Counted from the first letter of the stretch, positions 1-9,921 are shown. The stretch is DNA of 64,000 nt from SZUA-430 sp965227535 (GCA_965227535.1 OZ245761.1:4216001-4280000), one strand, 5' to 3'. Notes: a model not told the origin generated them from the sequence alone. Numbers and translations: made by a program.

Positions 1-3000
1 GACTTGTTCGTTATAGGGGGAGAGAACTGCCAGCGTGGGCTTGGCGTCGCCTTTTGCCGCGCGCACCGCACCAAGAACCGCCAGAGTTGCCTCGAGCTCC
101 GCCGGGTTGTGATAGGTCGGGCGCCGTTCCCCAGCTCCTGCCTCGCGTTGAACGTATGGGAGATCGACGAAGACAATCGGTGAGGACGGTAGACGCCGAT
201 CTATGAGTTCAAACGGCGGTTGCTCGGTCTCGCACTCCTCGGCGCGTTCGGGCGACGTTGTCAGCAAACCGCCGTAGAAGCACTCAGATATTACGGCGGC
301 GATCACGGGGTGCATTCGATGTTGCTGCAATAACTCACTCGCCACGTGGCGGCGATGACCCGCGCGGCGCTGACGATCCAGTTCGCCTGTAACCAGGCTC
401 TCGAACAGCAGCAACATCCGCTTCGCTGCGTCGCAGGTTTCACTGAGAACGCGCTCGTCTTCGAAAGCCTCCCGGAGGTCGTCCAATCCGAAGTCACGGA
501 AGATGTTCCCGACGACGAAATCACTCTCGTCCAGCGCTTGCTTGACCCGCGTCTGATCGGCCAGGAATGCGTTAATCCGGTCGGTATCGAAGGGCGGGAG
601 CTGATTGTGATCCCCGATTAGAAGGCGCCGCATCGACAGCAATTGCGGGGCCAAAAGTTCGGGGCCCGTCGCCTTGGCCGCTTCCTCGACGATCACCCAA
701 TCGAACTGCGCCCGGTCGTCGATGAGACGTTCGAGATCGCTCGAATTGGTCGTCGAGAACAGGACGTTTGCGGATTGCAGGACAAGGGCCTCGAATGATC
801 GTCGCTGGCGCAAAGTTGCCAAGGGAAGCTTAGAACGCAGGTTCCCCGTGACCTCGGCTGCGGCGATCATGTCCATCAAGGACTGCCGGATCGCAAGCGG
901 CGCTCGTTGCAGCAACGGGCTCTCCCCCAAACGCGCTAGATAGGCTTTTGCACGCTCTGGCGTTTGCGCTCCCGCAAGTTCGGCGCCGGCATCAGCTTTC
1001 GAACGGACAAGAATTACATCCTCGTCGAGGCCGGCCGCGTGGAGGGTCTTCTGAATGGCGGCGGCAAGGTGATCAAGCGCTTGGTGGGCCTGCGCACTCA
1101 ACAGGAGCCGTGCCGTCGGATCTTCCGTGAGCAGGCGCCGCACGATCTCTGTGACCAGCTTGGTCTTGCCCACGCCGGGTGGCCCGACGACGAACTGGCT
1201 GGGTCCCGTCGACCAAATGGATCGCAGCGCCTCCTGCTTCGAGCCGTCGAGCTTTGCAAACGCGTCATCCTCCTCCAACGGGGTGTCACGGTAGCTGCGC
1301 AGTCTGGCGCGAGGGTTCGTGAGCATCAGCGCAAGTTCGGATTGCGTCGCGAGCGCCCCAAGCATTCGAAGACGGCGACGCAAAACCTGTTCCGTACCCG
1401 TGTCGTCGATCTTGCGAAGGTGAAGCTGCGCCGTTGGCGGCAATACGCCATCGACTACTTCAAACTCGTAGAGCCGCCGGTTCTGCTTTTGCAGCACGCG
1501 GATGAAACGCACGCCGGCCGGCCCGCGCGACGTGTTCCCGAGCCCAGCCGCCTCGGATAACTGCCAATCGGCGTCGAGATCGGCTTCCTCTCGGTCGAAC
1601 ATGCGCCGAAGCAGTCGTTCGGCGTCATCGACCCGAAGAGCTTTGGCGAGGCGGATGCGCTGATCGGATTCGCTTGCGGCGAGTTCCACAATGCGCTTGC
1701 CTGCTTTCTGGCGATGGTTCACGATCTCGACCGGAACGATCTCGACGGCCCTGAAAAGGGCTTCGGCGATCTGCGCAAGAAGAAGACCGCGGCGAACGGT
1801 TAGAGTGGCGTCGCCGTCCGAGGCCTTATTAAAGGTTGCGGTCCAGTCGAGTGCATCGGCACGCAGCTCCAGAAGCCGCCGTGCCGCGGCGGCGAAACGT
1901 ACAATTTCGATTCTATGCGCGGGAAGAGAAACATCCTCCCGACGCCCCAAGCGTGCGTCCTGCCGAGCCCGGGCATTGTTGCAGGTCGCGACATTCCAGG
2001 TCTCATCGGCCCCAGCAATGCGCAAGGGTTGGAGGTCGTAAACGAGCGTGTCAGTCACCAGCAGCAGATCACCGCGGCTCGTGCGCACGAGTTGCGCCCC
2101 CGTCTCGAGATCGGCTTTGACGAAATCGACTTGCAAGTCTGCTTCGTCGATGTCGAAGGCCTCGCCGGCCGCGGTCCTTAGCGCCGCCGAAAGGCGGCTC
2201 GTCTCGCCCAGCCGCAACGCGAGAACGAAACGGCTGTTGTCAGCACGTGCTTCCATCTCCAGTTCGGTGAGAACGCCGTCGGCCCAGGCAGTTACGACTT
2301 GACCGTCGAGCGCACGATTGCGCTCCGGTTCGACCAGCGATCTTATCAGATCGATTTCTGATGCGCGCAAATCGAGTCGCGCGCGCCCTGTGACGAAGCG
2401 AGCTTCGTCCTCTTGGAGACTGGCAACGTCCAATCCGATAAGTTCTGCCACAACGAGGCCGAGTGCACGCCAGTCGTCGAGAAACGAGAATATTAGCGGA
2501 CCGGTGAGGCGACTCTTTGCGATGGTGCCGACCGGCGCGCTGCCGAGGTCGGCGACGCGTAGGCAAAACTCGAAACCGCCGAGTCTGAAGTCCGCTTGCG
2601 TTGCGGCACCGGCGGTATAGATGGCGCGTCCGTCGATCCGGCCATGGACCAACCCTTGGCCATGAACGGCGGCAAGGGCATCCGCGAGGCGACGCAGATT
2701 CTGCCAAAGGACGATGCGCGCTCGCGGACCCTGCAGCGATCGGAGCCAGTGATCGGATCTCACGAAGCGGGCCGAGAATTCCAGAGGCGCAAGGTCGCTT
2801 GGGATGACGACATAGAAGGCATCGCTGCTCTCCCCGACGGCAAGGGCCTCGACAACCACCTCGTCAGCGCGCGGAAAGGCGCGTACACGCTCGCTTTGCC
2901 GCATCTCGTGGCGCCAGAGCTCTCTCAGATCGTCATCGACGGCTCCGCCGGTTTTCTCCCAATATTTCAGCACCACCGGCTCGTCCGTGCGGCGATCGAC

Positions 3001-3117
3001 GGCGCGAAGGACGGCGGATTTCAATGTCGCGGTGTTGGGGGACGAGAGAAATGTTTCCTCAAGGTCGAAGCGGTCAGAGAGCGCATCGCGTTGCCGCTTC
3101 ACATGAGGCTTTGGCAT
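1..3117 (-). CDS. Pseudokinase-SF1 helicase fusion, C-terminus cut by window edge
   Basis: I read an open minus-strand frame of about 1039 codons with no stop before base 1. Residues about 40-260 resemble a protein kinase: VVLKYWEK looks like the beta-3 lysine strand and GLVHGRIDGRAIY sits where the HRD loop belongs. The catalytic Asp is missing there, and the DFG position reads GGF, so I infer a pseudokinase. From about residue 640 it is an SF1 (AAA_11/AAA_12) helicase: Walker A GPPGVGKT near 646, Walker B VIVEEAAK near 808, then LLIGDHNQLPP and LLQQHRMHPVI. The ATG at 3117 has no strong ribosome site; the frame stays open a little further upstream, so the start is uncertain. It diverges from the trb operon. 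A role in defence or DNA processing is inferred only from architecture and neighbours. Confidence 0.82.
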   Translation of the reverse strand, partial: MPKPHVKRQRDALSDRFDLEETFLSSPNTATLKSAVLRAVDRRTDEPVVLKYWEKTGGAVDDDLRELWRHEMRQSERVRAFPRADEVVVEALAVGESSDAFYVVIPSDLAPLEFSARFVRSDHWLRSLQGPRARIVLWQNLRRLADALAAVHGQGLVHGRIDGRAIYTAGAATQADFRLGGFEFCLRVADLGSAPVGTIAKSRLTGPLIFSFLDDWRALGLVVAELIGLDVASLQEDEARFVTGRARLDLRASEIDLIRSLVEPERNRALDGQVVTAWADGVLTELEMEARADNSRFVLALRLGETSRLSAALRTAAGEAFDIDEADLQVDFVKADLETGAQLVRTSRGDLLLVTDTLVYDLQPLRIAGADETWNVATCNNARARQDARLGRREDVSLPAHRIEIVRFAAAARRLLELRADALDWTATFNKASDGDATLTVRRGLLLAQIAEALFRAVEIVPVEIVNHRQKAGKRIVELAASESDQRIRLAKALRVDDAERLLRRMFDREEADLDADWQLSEAAGLGNTSRGPAGVRFIRVLQKQNRRLYEFEVVDGVLPPTAQLHLRKIDDTGTEQVLRRRLRMLGALATQSELALMLTNPRARLRSYRDTPLEEDDAFAKLDGSKQEALRSIWSTGPSQFVVGPPGVGKTKLVTEIVRRLLTEDPTARLLLSAQAHQALDHLAAAIQKTLHAAGLDEDVILVRSKADAGAELAGAQTPERAKAYLARLGESPLLQRAPLAIRQSLMDMIAAAEVTGNLRSKLPLATLRQRRSFEALVLQSANVLFSTTNSSDLERLIDDRAQFDWVIVEEAAKATGPELLAPQLLSMRRLLIGDHNQLPPFDTDRINAFLADQTRVKQALDESDFVVGNIFRDFGLDDLREAFEDERVLSETCDAAKRMLLLFESLVTGELDRQRRAGHRRHVASELLQQHRMHPVIAAVISECFYGGLLTTSPERAEECETEQPPFELIDRRLPSSPIVFVDLPYVQREAGAGERRPTYHNPAELEATLAVLGAVRAAKGDAKPTLAVLSPYNEQV

Positions 3118-3410
3118 TGGATGCTCGTGGTCAGCCGCTCGACTATGCGCGACGAGGGTGGAAGTTACGAAAACGCGACGCACGAGCGTCGCTCGCCCTT
3201 TGCAGCCCGCAGATGATTACCCGCGCAGTATACCCCTTGTAGCTTGGCGTATCTACGATTTTGCGCGCTCCCGGACGAACGACGCCCAACGACAAGCGTT
3301 GTCGGGACGAGGGAGTACGAGGGCGTAGATAAACGCGATTTCTGAATCGTGAGTTTCGCGCGATCACTTGCTCCAACGACGCCACGCCAAGCCTCACCGG
3401 AGCATGCGAA
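3118..3410. other. Divergent intergenic region upstream of traG
   Basis: This 293-base gap separates the minus-strand helicase gene from the plus-strand conjugation operon and should hold both promoters. A TATACT that could serve as a -10 lies on the minus strand at 3230-3225, without a good -35. The only clear structure is the palindrome at 3289-3303. No gene is supported. Confidence 0.5.
3289..3303. promoter_or_regulatory. Palindrome CGACAA-N3-TTGTCG, candidate operator
   Basis: Perfect 6-base arms around a 3-base centre, 108 bases upstream of the traG start and between two divergent genes. The position suits an operator controlling conjugation genes; no regulator gene for it is visible in the window. 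Confidence 0.35.
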
Positions 3411-5426
3411 ATGACGCCCACCCGGCTCTTGATCGGGCAGATCACACTCGTTTTCTGCATCGTGATCGGCGGCGTCTGGACGTCGACCCAGTGGGCGGCG
3501 GCGATGCTCGGTTATCAGCCGCGCTTAGGCGCTCCGTGGTTCGAGGCGCTGTCGCTGCCGGTTTACTACCCGTGGCGCCTTTTCGAGTGGTGGTACGCAT
3601 ACGGGGCCTACGCGCCAGACCTTTTTGATCGAGCGGGCATGCTTGCCGCCGGCAGTGGCTTGATCGGCTGCGCCGTGGCCGTCATCGGTTCGCTCTGGCG
3701 CGCCCGTCAAAATCAGTTCGTGACGACATACGGATCGTCGCGCTGGGCCCTCACCCGCGAGGTGGCGAGCGCGGGCCTGTTCGAGCCGTGCGGTGTGTTT
3801 CTCGGCGCTCTCAACAAACGCTACTTGCGCCACGACGGGCCTGAACATGTGATGGCCTTTGCGCCGACGCGGTCAGGCAAGGGCGTCGGTCTCGTCATCC
3901 CGACGCTGCTCTCATGGCCCGCGAGCGCGATCATCCACGATATCAAGGGTGAGAACTGGCAGATCACGGCCGGCTGGCGCGCACGTTTCTCCAACTGCCT
4001 TCTCTTCAATCCGACGGACGCGCGTTCCGCGCGCTACAACCCGCTGCTCGAGGTGCGTAAAGGCGCATATGAAGTGCGCGACGTGCAGAACATCGCGGAT
4101 ATCCTCGTCGATCCGGAAGGCGCGCTCGAGCGCCGCAATCACTGGGAAAAGACGAGCCACGCACTTCTTGTCGGCGTGATCCTGCACGTCCTCTATGCCG
4201 AAGAGGAAAAGACGCTCGCGCGTGTTGCGAGCTTCCTCTCCGATCCGCGGCGGTCCTTCGAACACACGTTGCGCGCAATGATGGCGACGAACCATCAGGG
4301 GACGCCGAAGGACCCGCAAGTACATTCGATCGTCGCGCAGGCCGCGCGCGAAGTTCTGAACAAGTCCGAGAACGAACGTTCGGGCGTTTTGTCGACAGCG
4401 ATGAGCTTCCTTGGACTGTACCGCGATCCGACGGTGGCGGCGGTCACCGCAGCCTGCGACTGGCGCATCGCCGACCTCGTGGATGCAAAGCGTCCCGCAT
4501 CGCTTTACCTCGTCGTGCCGCCGTCCGACATCTCGCGCACGAAGCCGCTCGTTCGTCTGGTCCTGAACCAAATCGGACGTCGTCTGACCGAGAAACTCGA
4601 AGGCGATCCCTGCAAACGCCGCCGGCACCAGGTGCTCATGATGCTGGACGAGTTTCCAGCGCTGGGACGTCTCGACTTCTTCGAAACGGCGCTGGCGTTC
4701 ATGGCCGGCTACGGCATCCGGGCGTATCTCATTGCGCAATCGCTCAATCAGGTCACGAAGGCCTACGGCGAGAACAACGCGATCCTCGACAATTGCCATG
4801 TCCGCATTGCGTTCTCGTCGAACGACGAGCGCACGGCGAAGCGCATCTCGGACGCGCTTGGCACCGCTACGGAATTGCGTGCGCAACGCAACTACGCCGG
4901 CCATCGGCTTGCGCCTTGGCTTGCACACGTCATGGTCAGCCGGCAAGAAACGGCGCGACCACTGTTGACGCCTGGCGAGGTGATGCAGCTGCCGGCGAGC
5001 GACGAACTGGTGCTGATATCGGGACTGCCGCCGATCCGCGCCAAGAAATTGCGCTTCTTCGAAGACCGCAACTTCATCGGTCGCGTCCTTCCGCCACCCG
5101 CTTTCGAAACCCAGACGGCCCCGCCGACAGCGGATGATTGGACGGGCCAAGTCAGGGCAACGGACGCGAGACTCGCCGCGGCACTCGCGCGCGAAATTGG
5201 CGATCAGGACGGCGAAGAGGAGGGCGGCCTCCACCGTCACCCGGAGCTTGTCGAAGCGGCGGCGCGTCCCACACGCGCTCCCGCGGATGACCTGATTCAA
5301 CTACTCGACGACGACCTGCAGACCGCCGGCATTGGCAAGCCGATTCGCACGACGCCGCTCCAGCGCGCTCACGCCATGAACGGCGATCCGGGCCGCACCG
5401 ACGACGATTTGGTCCCGAACTTCTGA
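3411..5426 (+). CDS. traG: Conjugative coupling protein TraG (VirD4-like)
   Basis: 671 residues, normal for the family. TraG/VirD4 ATPases bring the relaxase-DNA complex to the type IV secretion channel at the inner membrane. The N-terminus has two hydrophobic segments (about 8-35 and 75-97). The Walker A motif is PTRSGKGVG near residues 152-160 and the Walker B region is VLMMLDEFPALGR near 408. The C-terminal tail after about 560 is charged and variable, as usual for the cargo-binding end. It is the first gene of a tightly packed operon; the RHH gene starts within 10 bases of its stop. No relaxase gene is in the window, so its substrate cannot be named. Confidence 0.95.
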   Translation: MTPTRLLIGQITLVFCIVIGGVWTSTQWAAAMLGYQPRLGAPWFEALSLPVYYPWRLFEWWYAYGAYAPDLFDRAGMLAAGSGLIGCAVAVIGSLWRARQNQFVTTYGSSRWALTREVASAGLFEPCGVFLGALNKRYLRHDGPEHVMAFAPTRSGKGVGLVIPTLLSWPASAIIHDIKGENWQITAGWRARFSNCLLFNPTDARSARYNPLLEVRKGAYEVRDVQNIADILVDPEGALERRNHWEKTSHALLVGVILHVLYAEEEKTLARVASFLSDPRRSFEHTLRAMMATNHQGTPKDPQVHSIVAQAAREVLNKSENERSGVLSTAMSFLGLYRDPTVAAVTAACDWRIADLVDAKRPASLYLVVPPSDISRTKPLVRLVLNQIGRRLTEKLEGDPCKRRRHQVLMMLDEFPALGRLDFFETALAFMAGYGIRAYLIAQSLNQVTKAYGENNAILDNCHVRIAFSSNDERTAKRISDALGTATELRAQRNYAGHRLAPWLAHVMVSRQETARPLLTPGEVMQLPASDELVLISGLPPIRAKKLRFFEDRNFIGRVLPPPAFETQTAPPTADDWTGQVRATDARLAAALAREIGDQDGEEEGGLHRHPELVEAAARPTRAPADDLIQLLDDDLQTAGIGKPIRTTPLQRAHAMNGDPGRTDDDLVPNF

Positions 5427-5434
5427 GAGTGACG

Positions 5435-5884
5435 ATGAAACCCCGTCTCCATGTCTATCTCGACGACGAGCTCAACGATCGCCTCGACGCGCTCGCGGAA
5501 AAACCAGGCTCGTCGAAGTCCGCGATCGTCGCCGATGCGCTCAGGCACTACCTCACGCGCGGCGCGACCGCGGAGATCGACGCCGTTCTGAAGGTGCGGC
5601 TCGATAAGGTGGGGCGCCATCTCGCGCGGCTCGAGCGCGACCAGCAGGTGGTGTTGGAGACCCTCGCGCTCTTCATTCGCTTCGAACTCACGGTGACCTC
5701 GCCGCTGCCGGAAGGGGACCAGGGTGCCGCGAAGGCGCTCGGCGCGGAGCGCTTCAATAGCTTCGTCGAACAAGTGGGCCGCAGGCTCGCGGGCGGCAAG
5801 AGCCTGACGCGCGATGTGCTCGCGTGCATCACGCCCGATGCAGTGGTCGAGAGCGATGGCGAATTGCACGAGGTGCAGCCATGA
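5435..5884 (+). CDS. Ribbon-helix-helix (CopG-like) protein
   Basis: 149 residues from the ATG at 5435, which has GAGAG five bases upstream; an in-frame GTG at 5429 is the alternative. The first 45 residues fit a CopG/MetJ-type ribbon-helix-helix: a beta strand PRLHVYLDDEL followed by two helices with GSSKSAIVADALRHYL. The rest is helical and charged, without a recognised domain. In Tn4371-like ICEs a CopG-like gene sits exactly here between traG and trbB. I infer a DNA-binding regulator of the transfer operon or an accessory of coupling. Its stop overlaps the trbB start (ATGA). Confidence 0.85.
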   Translation: MKPRLHVYLDDELNDRLDALAEKPGSSKSAIVADALRHYLTRGATAEIDAVLKVRLDKVGRHLARLERDQQVVLETLALFIRFELTVTSPLPEGDQGAAKALGAERFNSFVEQVGRRLAGGKSLTRDVLACITPDAVVESDGELHEVQP

Positions 5885-6879
5885 CGCCGCTCGATCCCAA
5901 GAGCGAGAGCCGGGACCGTCGTCGCGCAATGCTGCGCACGGCAATGGGCCCGATCATCGGCGCGGCGCTTTCTGATCCAGCGGTCATCGAGGTCATGGTC
6001 AATCCGGATGGCCGCTTGTGGCTGGACCGGCAAGGGCAGGGGCGTGTCGATACCGGACACCGCCTCGCGGCAGCTGAGGTCGAGCGCATCATCCGGCTTG
6101 TCGCAAGTCATATCCGTTTGGAGGCGAACGCTGGCACGCCGATCGTCAGCGCGGAGTTGCCCGAGACCGGCGAGCGCTTCGAAGGCCTGCTTCCACCAGT
6201 CGCGATGGCGCCGTGCTTTGCGATCCGCAAACCCATCGGTCACGTTCTGACCCTCGAGGACTACGTCGCCGATCAGATTCTGACGCCGCTTCACGCCGCC
6301 ATCCTGCGGAAGGCTGTCGCCGACCGTCAAACGGTCTTGATCGCCGGCGGCACCAGCTCCGGCAAGACGACCCTTGCGAACGCGTTGCTCGCGGAGATGG
6401 CCGCGGCCGACGAACGCATCGTGCTGATCGAAGATACCCGCGAACTCCAGTGCGCGGCGAAGGACACTGTGGCTCTTCGCACCAAACCCGGCGTCGTGAC
6501 GCTCGCCGACCTTGTGCGATCGACGATGCGCCTGCGGCCGGACCGGATCATCGTCGGCGAAGTGCGAGGCGCCGAGGCCCTCGAAATGCTCAAGGCCTGG
6601 AACACGGGCCATCCGGGCGGGATCGCGACCCTGCACGCCAACTCGGCACTCTCCGCGCTCTACCGCCTGGAGCAACTCATTCAAGAGGCCGTCACCACAG
6701 TCCCGCGTCAGCTCATCGCCCAAGCCATCGACCTCATCGTCTTCATCGCCGGCCGAGGCAGCGGCCGTCGGGTCGAGACGGTTGCCGTCGTCGAGGGTCT
6801 CGCGGGCGGCGAGTACCGGCTTCGCAACATCGATTCCCACGCCGCCGCACTCACGCTCGCCAAGGAAGCTCCCAGATGA
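5881..6879 (+). CDS. trbB: Conjugal transfer ATPase TrbB (VirB11-like)
   Basis: 332 residues. VirB11-family hexameric secretion ATPases sit on the cytoplasmic face of the type IV secretion system and power pilus assembly and substrate transfer. Visible motifs are Walker A GGTSSGKTT near residue 157, the acidic strand IVLIEDTRELQ, the Asp-box region RPDRIIVGEVRG, and the His box HPGGIATLHANS. The start at 5881 is chosen because it overlaps the previous stop as ATGA and gives the usual family length; an open frame continues further upstream but would run into the RHH gene. Its own stop overlaps trbC. Confidence 0.95.
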   Translation: MTPLDPKSESRDRRRAMLRTAMGPIIGAALSDPAVIEVMVNPDGRLWLDRQGQGRVDTGHRLAAAEVERIIRLVASHIRLEANAGTPIVSAELPETGERFEGLLPPVAMAPCFAIRKPIGHVLTLEDYVADQILTPLHAAILRKAVADRQTVLIAGGTSSGKTTLANALLAEMAAADERIVLIEDTRELQCAAKDTVALRTKPGVVTLADLVRSTMRLRPDRIIVGEVRGAEALEMLKAWNTGHPGGIATLHANSALSALYRLEQLIQEAVTTVPRQLIAQAIDLIVFIAGRGSGRRVETVAVVEGLAGGEYRLRNIDSHAAALTLAKEAPR

Positions 6880-7199
6880 CCACACCGACGACCCGCCTTC
6901 TTCTTGTCTCGCTGATGGCGACCGCGGTCGCCGTTGCTCTCAGTGCGCCGGCCTTGGCGGCCGGTTCGAACATGCCGTGGGAGGCGCCGCTTCAATCGAT
7001 CCTGGAATCCATCGAAGGACCGGTCGCGCGCATCGTTGCCGTCATCATCATTATCATCACGGGTCTCTCTCTCGCCTTCGGCGAGACCTCGGGCGGCTTC
7101 CGACGGCTCGTACAAATCGTGTTCGGCCTCTCGATCGCGTTCGCCGCGACCAGTTTCTTCATGACCTTCTTCTCGTTCGGCGGCGGAGCGCTCGTTTGA
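6876..7199 (+). CDS. trbC: Major pilin precursor TrbC (VirB2-like)
   Basis: 107 residues with a long signal peptide ending near APALAAG (about residue 29) and two further membrane segments (about 50-66 and 80-100), the standard topology of a TrbC/VirB2 pilin. In RP4 the mature peptide is cyclised by TraF; no TraF-like peptidase is in this window. The start at 6876 overlaps the trbB stop. The frame is open far upstream, but that part is the shadow of trbB. The stop overlaps the trbD start. Confidence 0.93.
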   Translation: MTTPTTRLLLVSLMATAVAVALSAPALAAGSNMPWEAPLQSILESIEGPVARIVAVIIIIITGLSLAFGETSGGFRRLVQIVFGLSIAFAATSFFMTFFSFGGGALV

Positions 7200-7456
7200 T
7201 GGCGATCCCGGGCTTTGAGGTGCCGCTCCATCGCTCGCTCACAGAGCAAATCCTTTTGGCGGGGGCCCCACGCGCCGTCGCGATCGTCAACGGCACGATC
7301 GCGGCGGCGCTGGGGTTGGGCCTGCGCCTGTGGATCGCGGGAATTGCCTTCGGCTTGATCGGTCACGCCGTGGCGGTGTTCGCGGCCAAGCGGGATCCGC
7401 GCTTCGTTGAGGTTTTGGGCCGTCACCTCCGGCACAAGGCGTATCTCGCATGCTGA
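7199..7456 (+). CDS. trbD: TrbD, inner-membrane T4SS protein (VirB3-like)
   Basis: 85 residues, the usual TrbD/VirB3 size. It begins MAIPGFEVPLHRSL, a segment typical of TrbD, and has one long or two short hydrophobic helices between about residues 28 and 63. VirB3 proteins anchor near the VirB4 ATPase in the inner membrane. The start overlaps the trbC stop by one base, and the end overlaps the trbE start by seven bases. Confidence 0.93.
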   Translation: MAIPGFEVPLHRSLTEQILLAGAPRAVAIVNGTIAAALGLGLRLWIAGIAFGLIGHAVAVFAAKRDPRFVEVLGRHLRHKAYLAC

Positions 7457-9921
7457 ACCTGCGCGAGTATCGCCGGACGTCGAAGCTCCTCGCGGACTAC
7501 CTCCCGTGGGCTGCCCTGATCGCGCCGGGCATCGTCCTCAACAAGGATGGAAGCTTTCAGCGCACGTTCGGTTTCCGCGGGCCGGACCTGGAGAGCGCGA
7601 CCGAAGCCGAGCTGGTCACCACCTGCGCCCGGCTGAACAACGTATTCCGGCGCTTGGGCTCGGGCTGGGCGCTCTTCATTGAAGCCGAGCGCTTCCCGGC
7701 GCCGGGTTATCCCTCATCGGTCTTTCCCGACCCTCTGTCCGCCCTCATCGACGAGGAGCGGCGAGCCCTCTTTGAACCCGAAGACGGAGAGGACGCGGAA
7801 AAGCGCCAAAATGCGCGGCCACACCACGAAAGCGCCTACCACCTCACACTCTTATATGTGCCGCCCGAGGACCAGGTGAGCCGGGCGGAGCGGGTGTTGT
7901 TGGAACGCCCCGCCCACCAGGGCCTGAAGGCGCGCGACTACCTTGCTGCTTTCACCGCCGAGACCAACCGCATTCACGATCTTCTCTCGGGGCTCATGCC
8001 CGAGATGCGGCCGCTCGATGACGGCGAGACGCTGACCTATCTCCACGGAGCGATCTCGACCCGCCGGCATCCGGTCGCGGTGCCGGAAACGCCGATGTAC
8101 CTCGACGCGGTGCTGGTCGACGAGCCGCTGCTCGGCGGTCTCGATCCGATGCTCGGCGACCAGCATCTGCGGACATTGAGCATCAAGGGGTTCCCCAATC
8201 TCACGCGCCCCGGCCTCCTCGACGAACTCAACGATCTGCACTTTCCGTATCGCTGGGTCACGCGCTTCATTCCGCTCGACAAGACATCGGCGACGCAGGC
8301 TCTCTCGAAGCTCCGGCGTCAGTGGTTCGCCAAGCGCAAGTCCATTCTCGCGATTTTGCGCGAGGTCATGTTCAACGAACCGACGTCGCTCATCGACTCG
8401 GACGCCGACAACAAGGCGGCAGACGCCGATGCCGCGCTGCAGGAATTGGGCGGCGACGACGTCGCATTCGGCTATCTCACCACCACGGTCACCATGTTCG
8501 ATGCCACGTCCATCGGCGCCGACGAAAGGCTCCGCGCCGTCGAGCGCGTGATCAACAGCCGGGGCTTCACGACAATCCGCGAGACCGTGAACGCAGTGGA
8601 GGCCTGGCTCGGGTCGTTGCCGGGACATGTCTACGCCAACGTGCGCCAGCCGCTGGTCCACACGCTGAATCTCGCACATCTGATGCCACTGTCGGCCGTG
8701 TGGGCGGGCCCGGCATCGAACGAACAGCTTGGCGGACCGCCCTTGCTGCTCGCTGCGACCCAGGGGTCAACGCCGTTCCGCCTGTCAACGCATGTGGGCG
8801 ACGTCGGGCACATGTTCATTGTCGGGCCGACGGGCGCCGGCAAGTCCGTGCTCCTCGCACTGATGGCGTTGCAGTTTCGACGCTATGAGGACGCCCAGGT
8901 CTACATCTTCGACAAGGGTTTTTCGGCACGAGCCGCCGTGCTCGGCATGGGCGGCGATCACTTTGCGCTCGGCGCGGCGGGGTCGTTGGCGTTTCAACCG
9001 TTGCTGCGCATCGATAATCCCGCCGTTCGCAGCTGGGCTGCCGAGTGGATACAGGCGCTTTTCCTGCACGAGCGGGTCGCGCTCACGCCCGAGATCAAGG
9101 AGACGCTGTGGTCGGCGCTCACAAACCTTTCAAGCGCACCGCCGGCGGAGCGAACGCTCACGGGTCTTTCGGTCCTTCTGCAGTCGAACGCGCTCAAGGC
9201 GGCGCTCGCGCCTTACACCCTGGAAGGTCCCTTCGGTCGGTTGCTGGACGCTTCGGAGGACCATCTCGCAATCGGCCAGGTCCAGTGCTTCGAGATGGAA
9301 GAGCTCATGCACCAGCAAGCTGCCGTCGCCCCGGTGCTCACCTATCTGTTTCACCGGCTGGAAGAGCGGTTCGACGGCAAGCCAACGCTTCTGCTCATCG
9401 ACGAGGCTTGGCTCTTTCTTGATGACCCGCTGTTCTCGGGCCGCATCCGCGAGTGGCTCAAGACCTTGCGCAAGAAGAACGTCGGCGTCGTGTTCGCGAC
9501 GCAATCCTTGGCGGACATCGCGGACAGCAAGATTGCGCCCGTTCTGATCGAAAGCTGTCCGCAGCGAATCTTCCTGCCGAACGATCGCGCGCTCGAGCCC
9601 CAGGCGCGCGCGGCTTACGAACGCTTCGGCCTCAACGAGCGCCAGATCAATCTGATCGCCGCCTCGATCCCGAAGCGCGACTACTACCTGCAATCGCGCC
9701 GCGGCAATCGGCTGTTCGAGCTTGGGCTTGGACCGATTGCGCTGGCCGTGTGCGCCACATCGAGCGCCGCCGACCAAGCCCGCATCGGGCGCGCGATCGA
9801 GGAATTCGGCACCGAACGATTTGCCGAGGTCTGGCTCAGGACCAAGGGACTGGAATGGGCGGCGCAGCTCATGCGTGACCGCGCTGCCTCCACGCTTCAA
9901 CCGAGAGAGGATCAGACATGA
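7450..9921 (+). CDS. trbE: Conjugal transfer ATPase TrbE (VirB4-like)
   Basis: 823 residues, the full VirB4/TrbE length. This is the largest ATPase of the secretion system and is required for pilus biogenesis. The N-terminal CagE/TrbE domain covers about residues 1-420. The ATPase core shows Walker A GPTGAGKSVLL near residue 460, Walker B LLLIDEAWLFL near 647, and the following GVVFATQSLADI. It overlaps trbD at the start and trbJ at the end (ATGA), so translation is probably coupled. Nothing looks truncated. Confidence 0.96.
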   Translation: MLNLREYRRTSKLLADYLPWAALIAPGIVLNKDGSFQRTFGFRGPDLESATEAELVTTCARLNNVFRRLGSGWALFIEAERFPAPGYPSSVFPDPLSALIDEERRALFEPEDGEDAEKRQNARPHHESAYHLTLLYVPPEDQVSRAERVLLERPAHQGLKARDYLAAFTAETNRIHDLLSGLMPEMRPLDDGETLTYLHGAISTRRHPVAVPETPMYLDAVLVDEPLLGGLDPMLGDQHLRTLSIKGFPNLTRPGLLDELNDLHFPYRWVTRFIPLDKTSATQALSKLRRQWFAKRKSILAILREVMFNEPTSLIDSDADNKAADADAALQELGGDDVAFGYLTTTVTMFDATSIGADERLRAVERVINSRGFTTIRETVNAVEAWLGSLPGHVYANVRQPLVHTLNLAHLMPLSAVWAGPASNEQLGGPPLLLAATQGSTPFRLSTHVGDVGHMFIVGPTGAGKSVLLALMALQFRRYEDAQVYIFDKGFSARAAVLGMGGDHFALGAAGSLAFQPLLRIDNPAVRSWAAEWIQALFLHERVALTPEIKETLWSALTNLSSAPPAERTLTGLSVLLQSNALKAALAPYTLEGPFGRLLDASEDHLAIGQVQCFEMEELMHQQAAVAPVLTYLFHRLEERFDGKPTLLLIDEAWLFLDDPLFSGRIREWLKTLRKKNVGVVFATQSLADIADSKIAPVLIESCPQRIFLPNDRALEPQARAAYERFGLNERQINLIAASIPKRDYYLQSRRGNRLFELGLGPIALAVCATSSAADQARIGRAIEEFGTERFAEVWLRTKGLEWAAQLMRDRAASTLQPREDQT

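Noticed and set aside
3912..5300. 462-codon open frame on the minus strand inside traG
   Set aside because: It is the antisense shadow of a clear TraG; high GC keeps that frame open. It has an Arg-rich, motif-free translation and no ribosome site.
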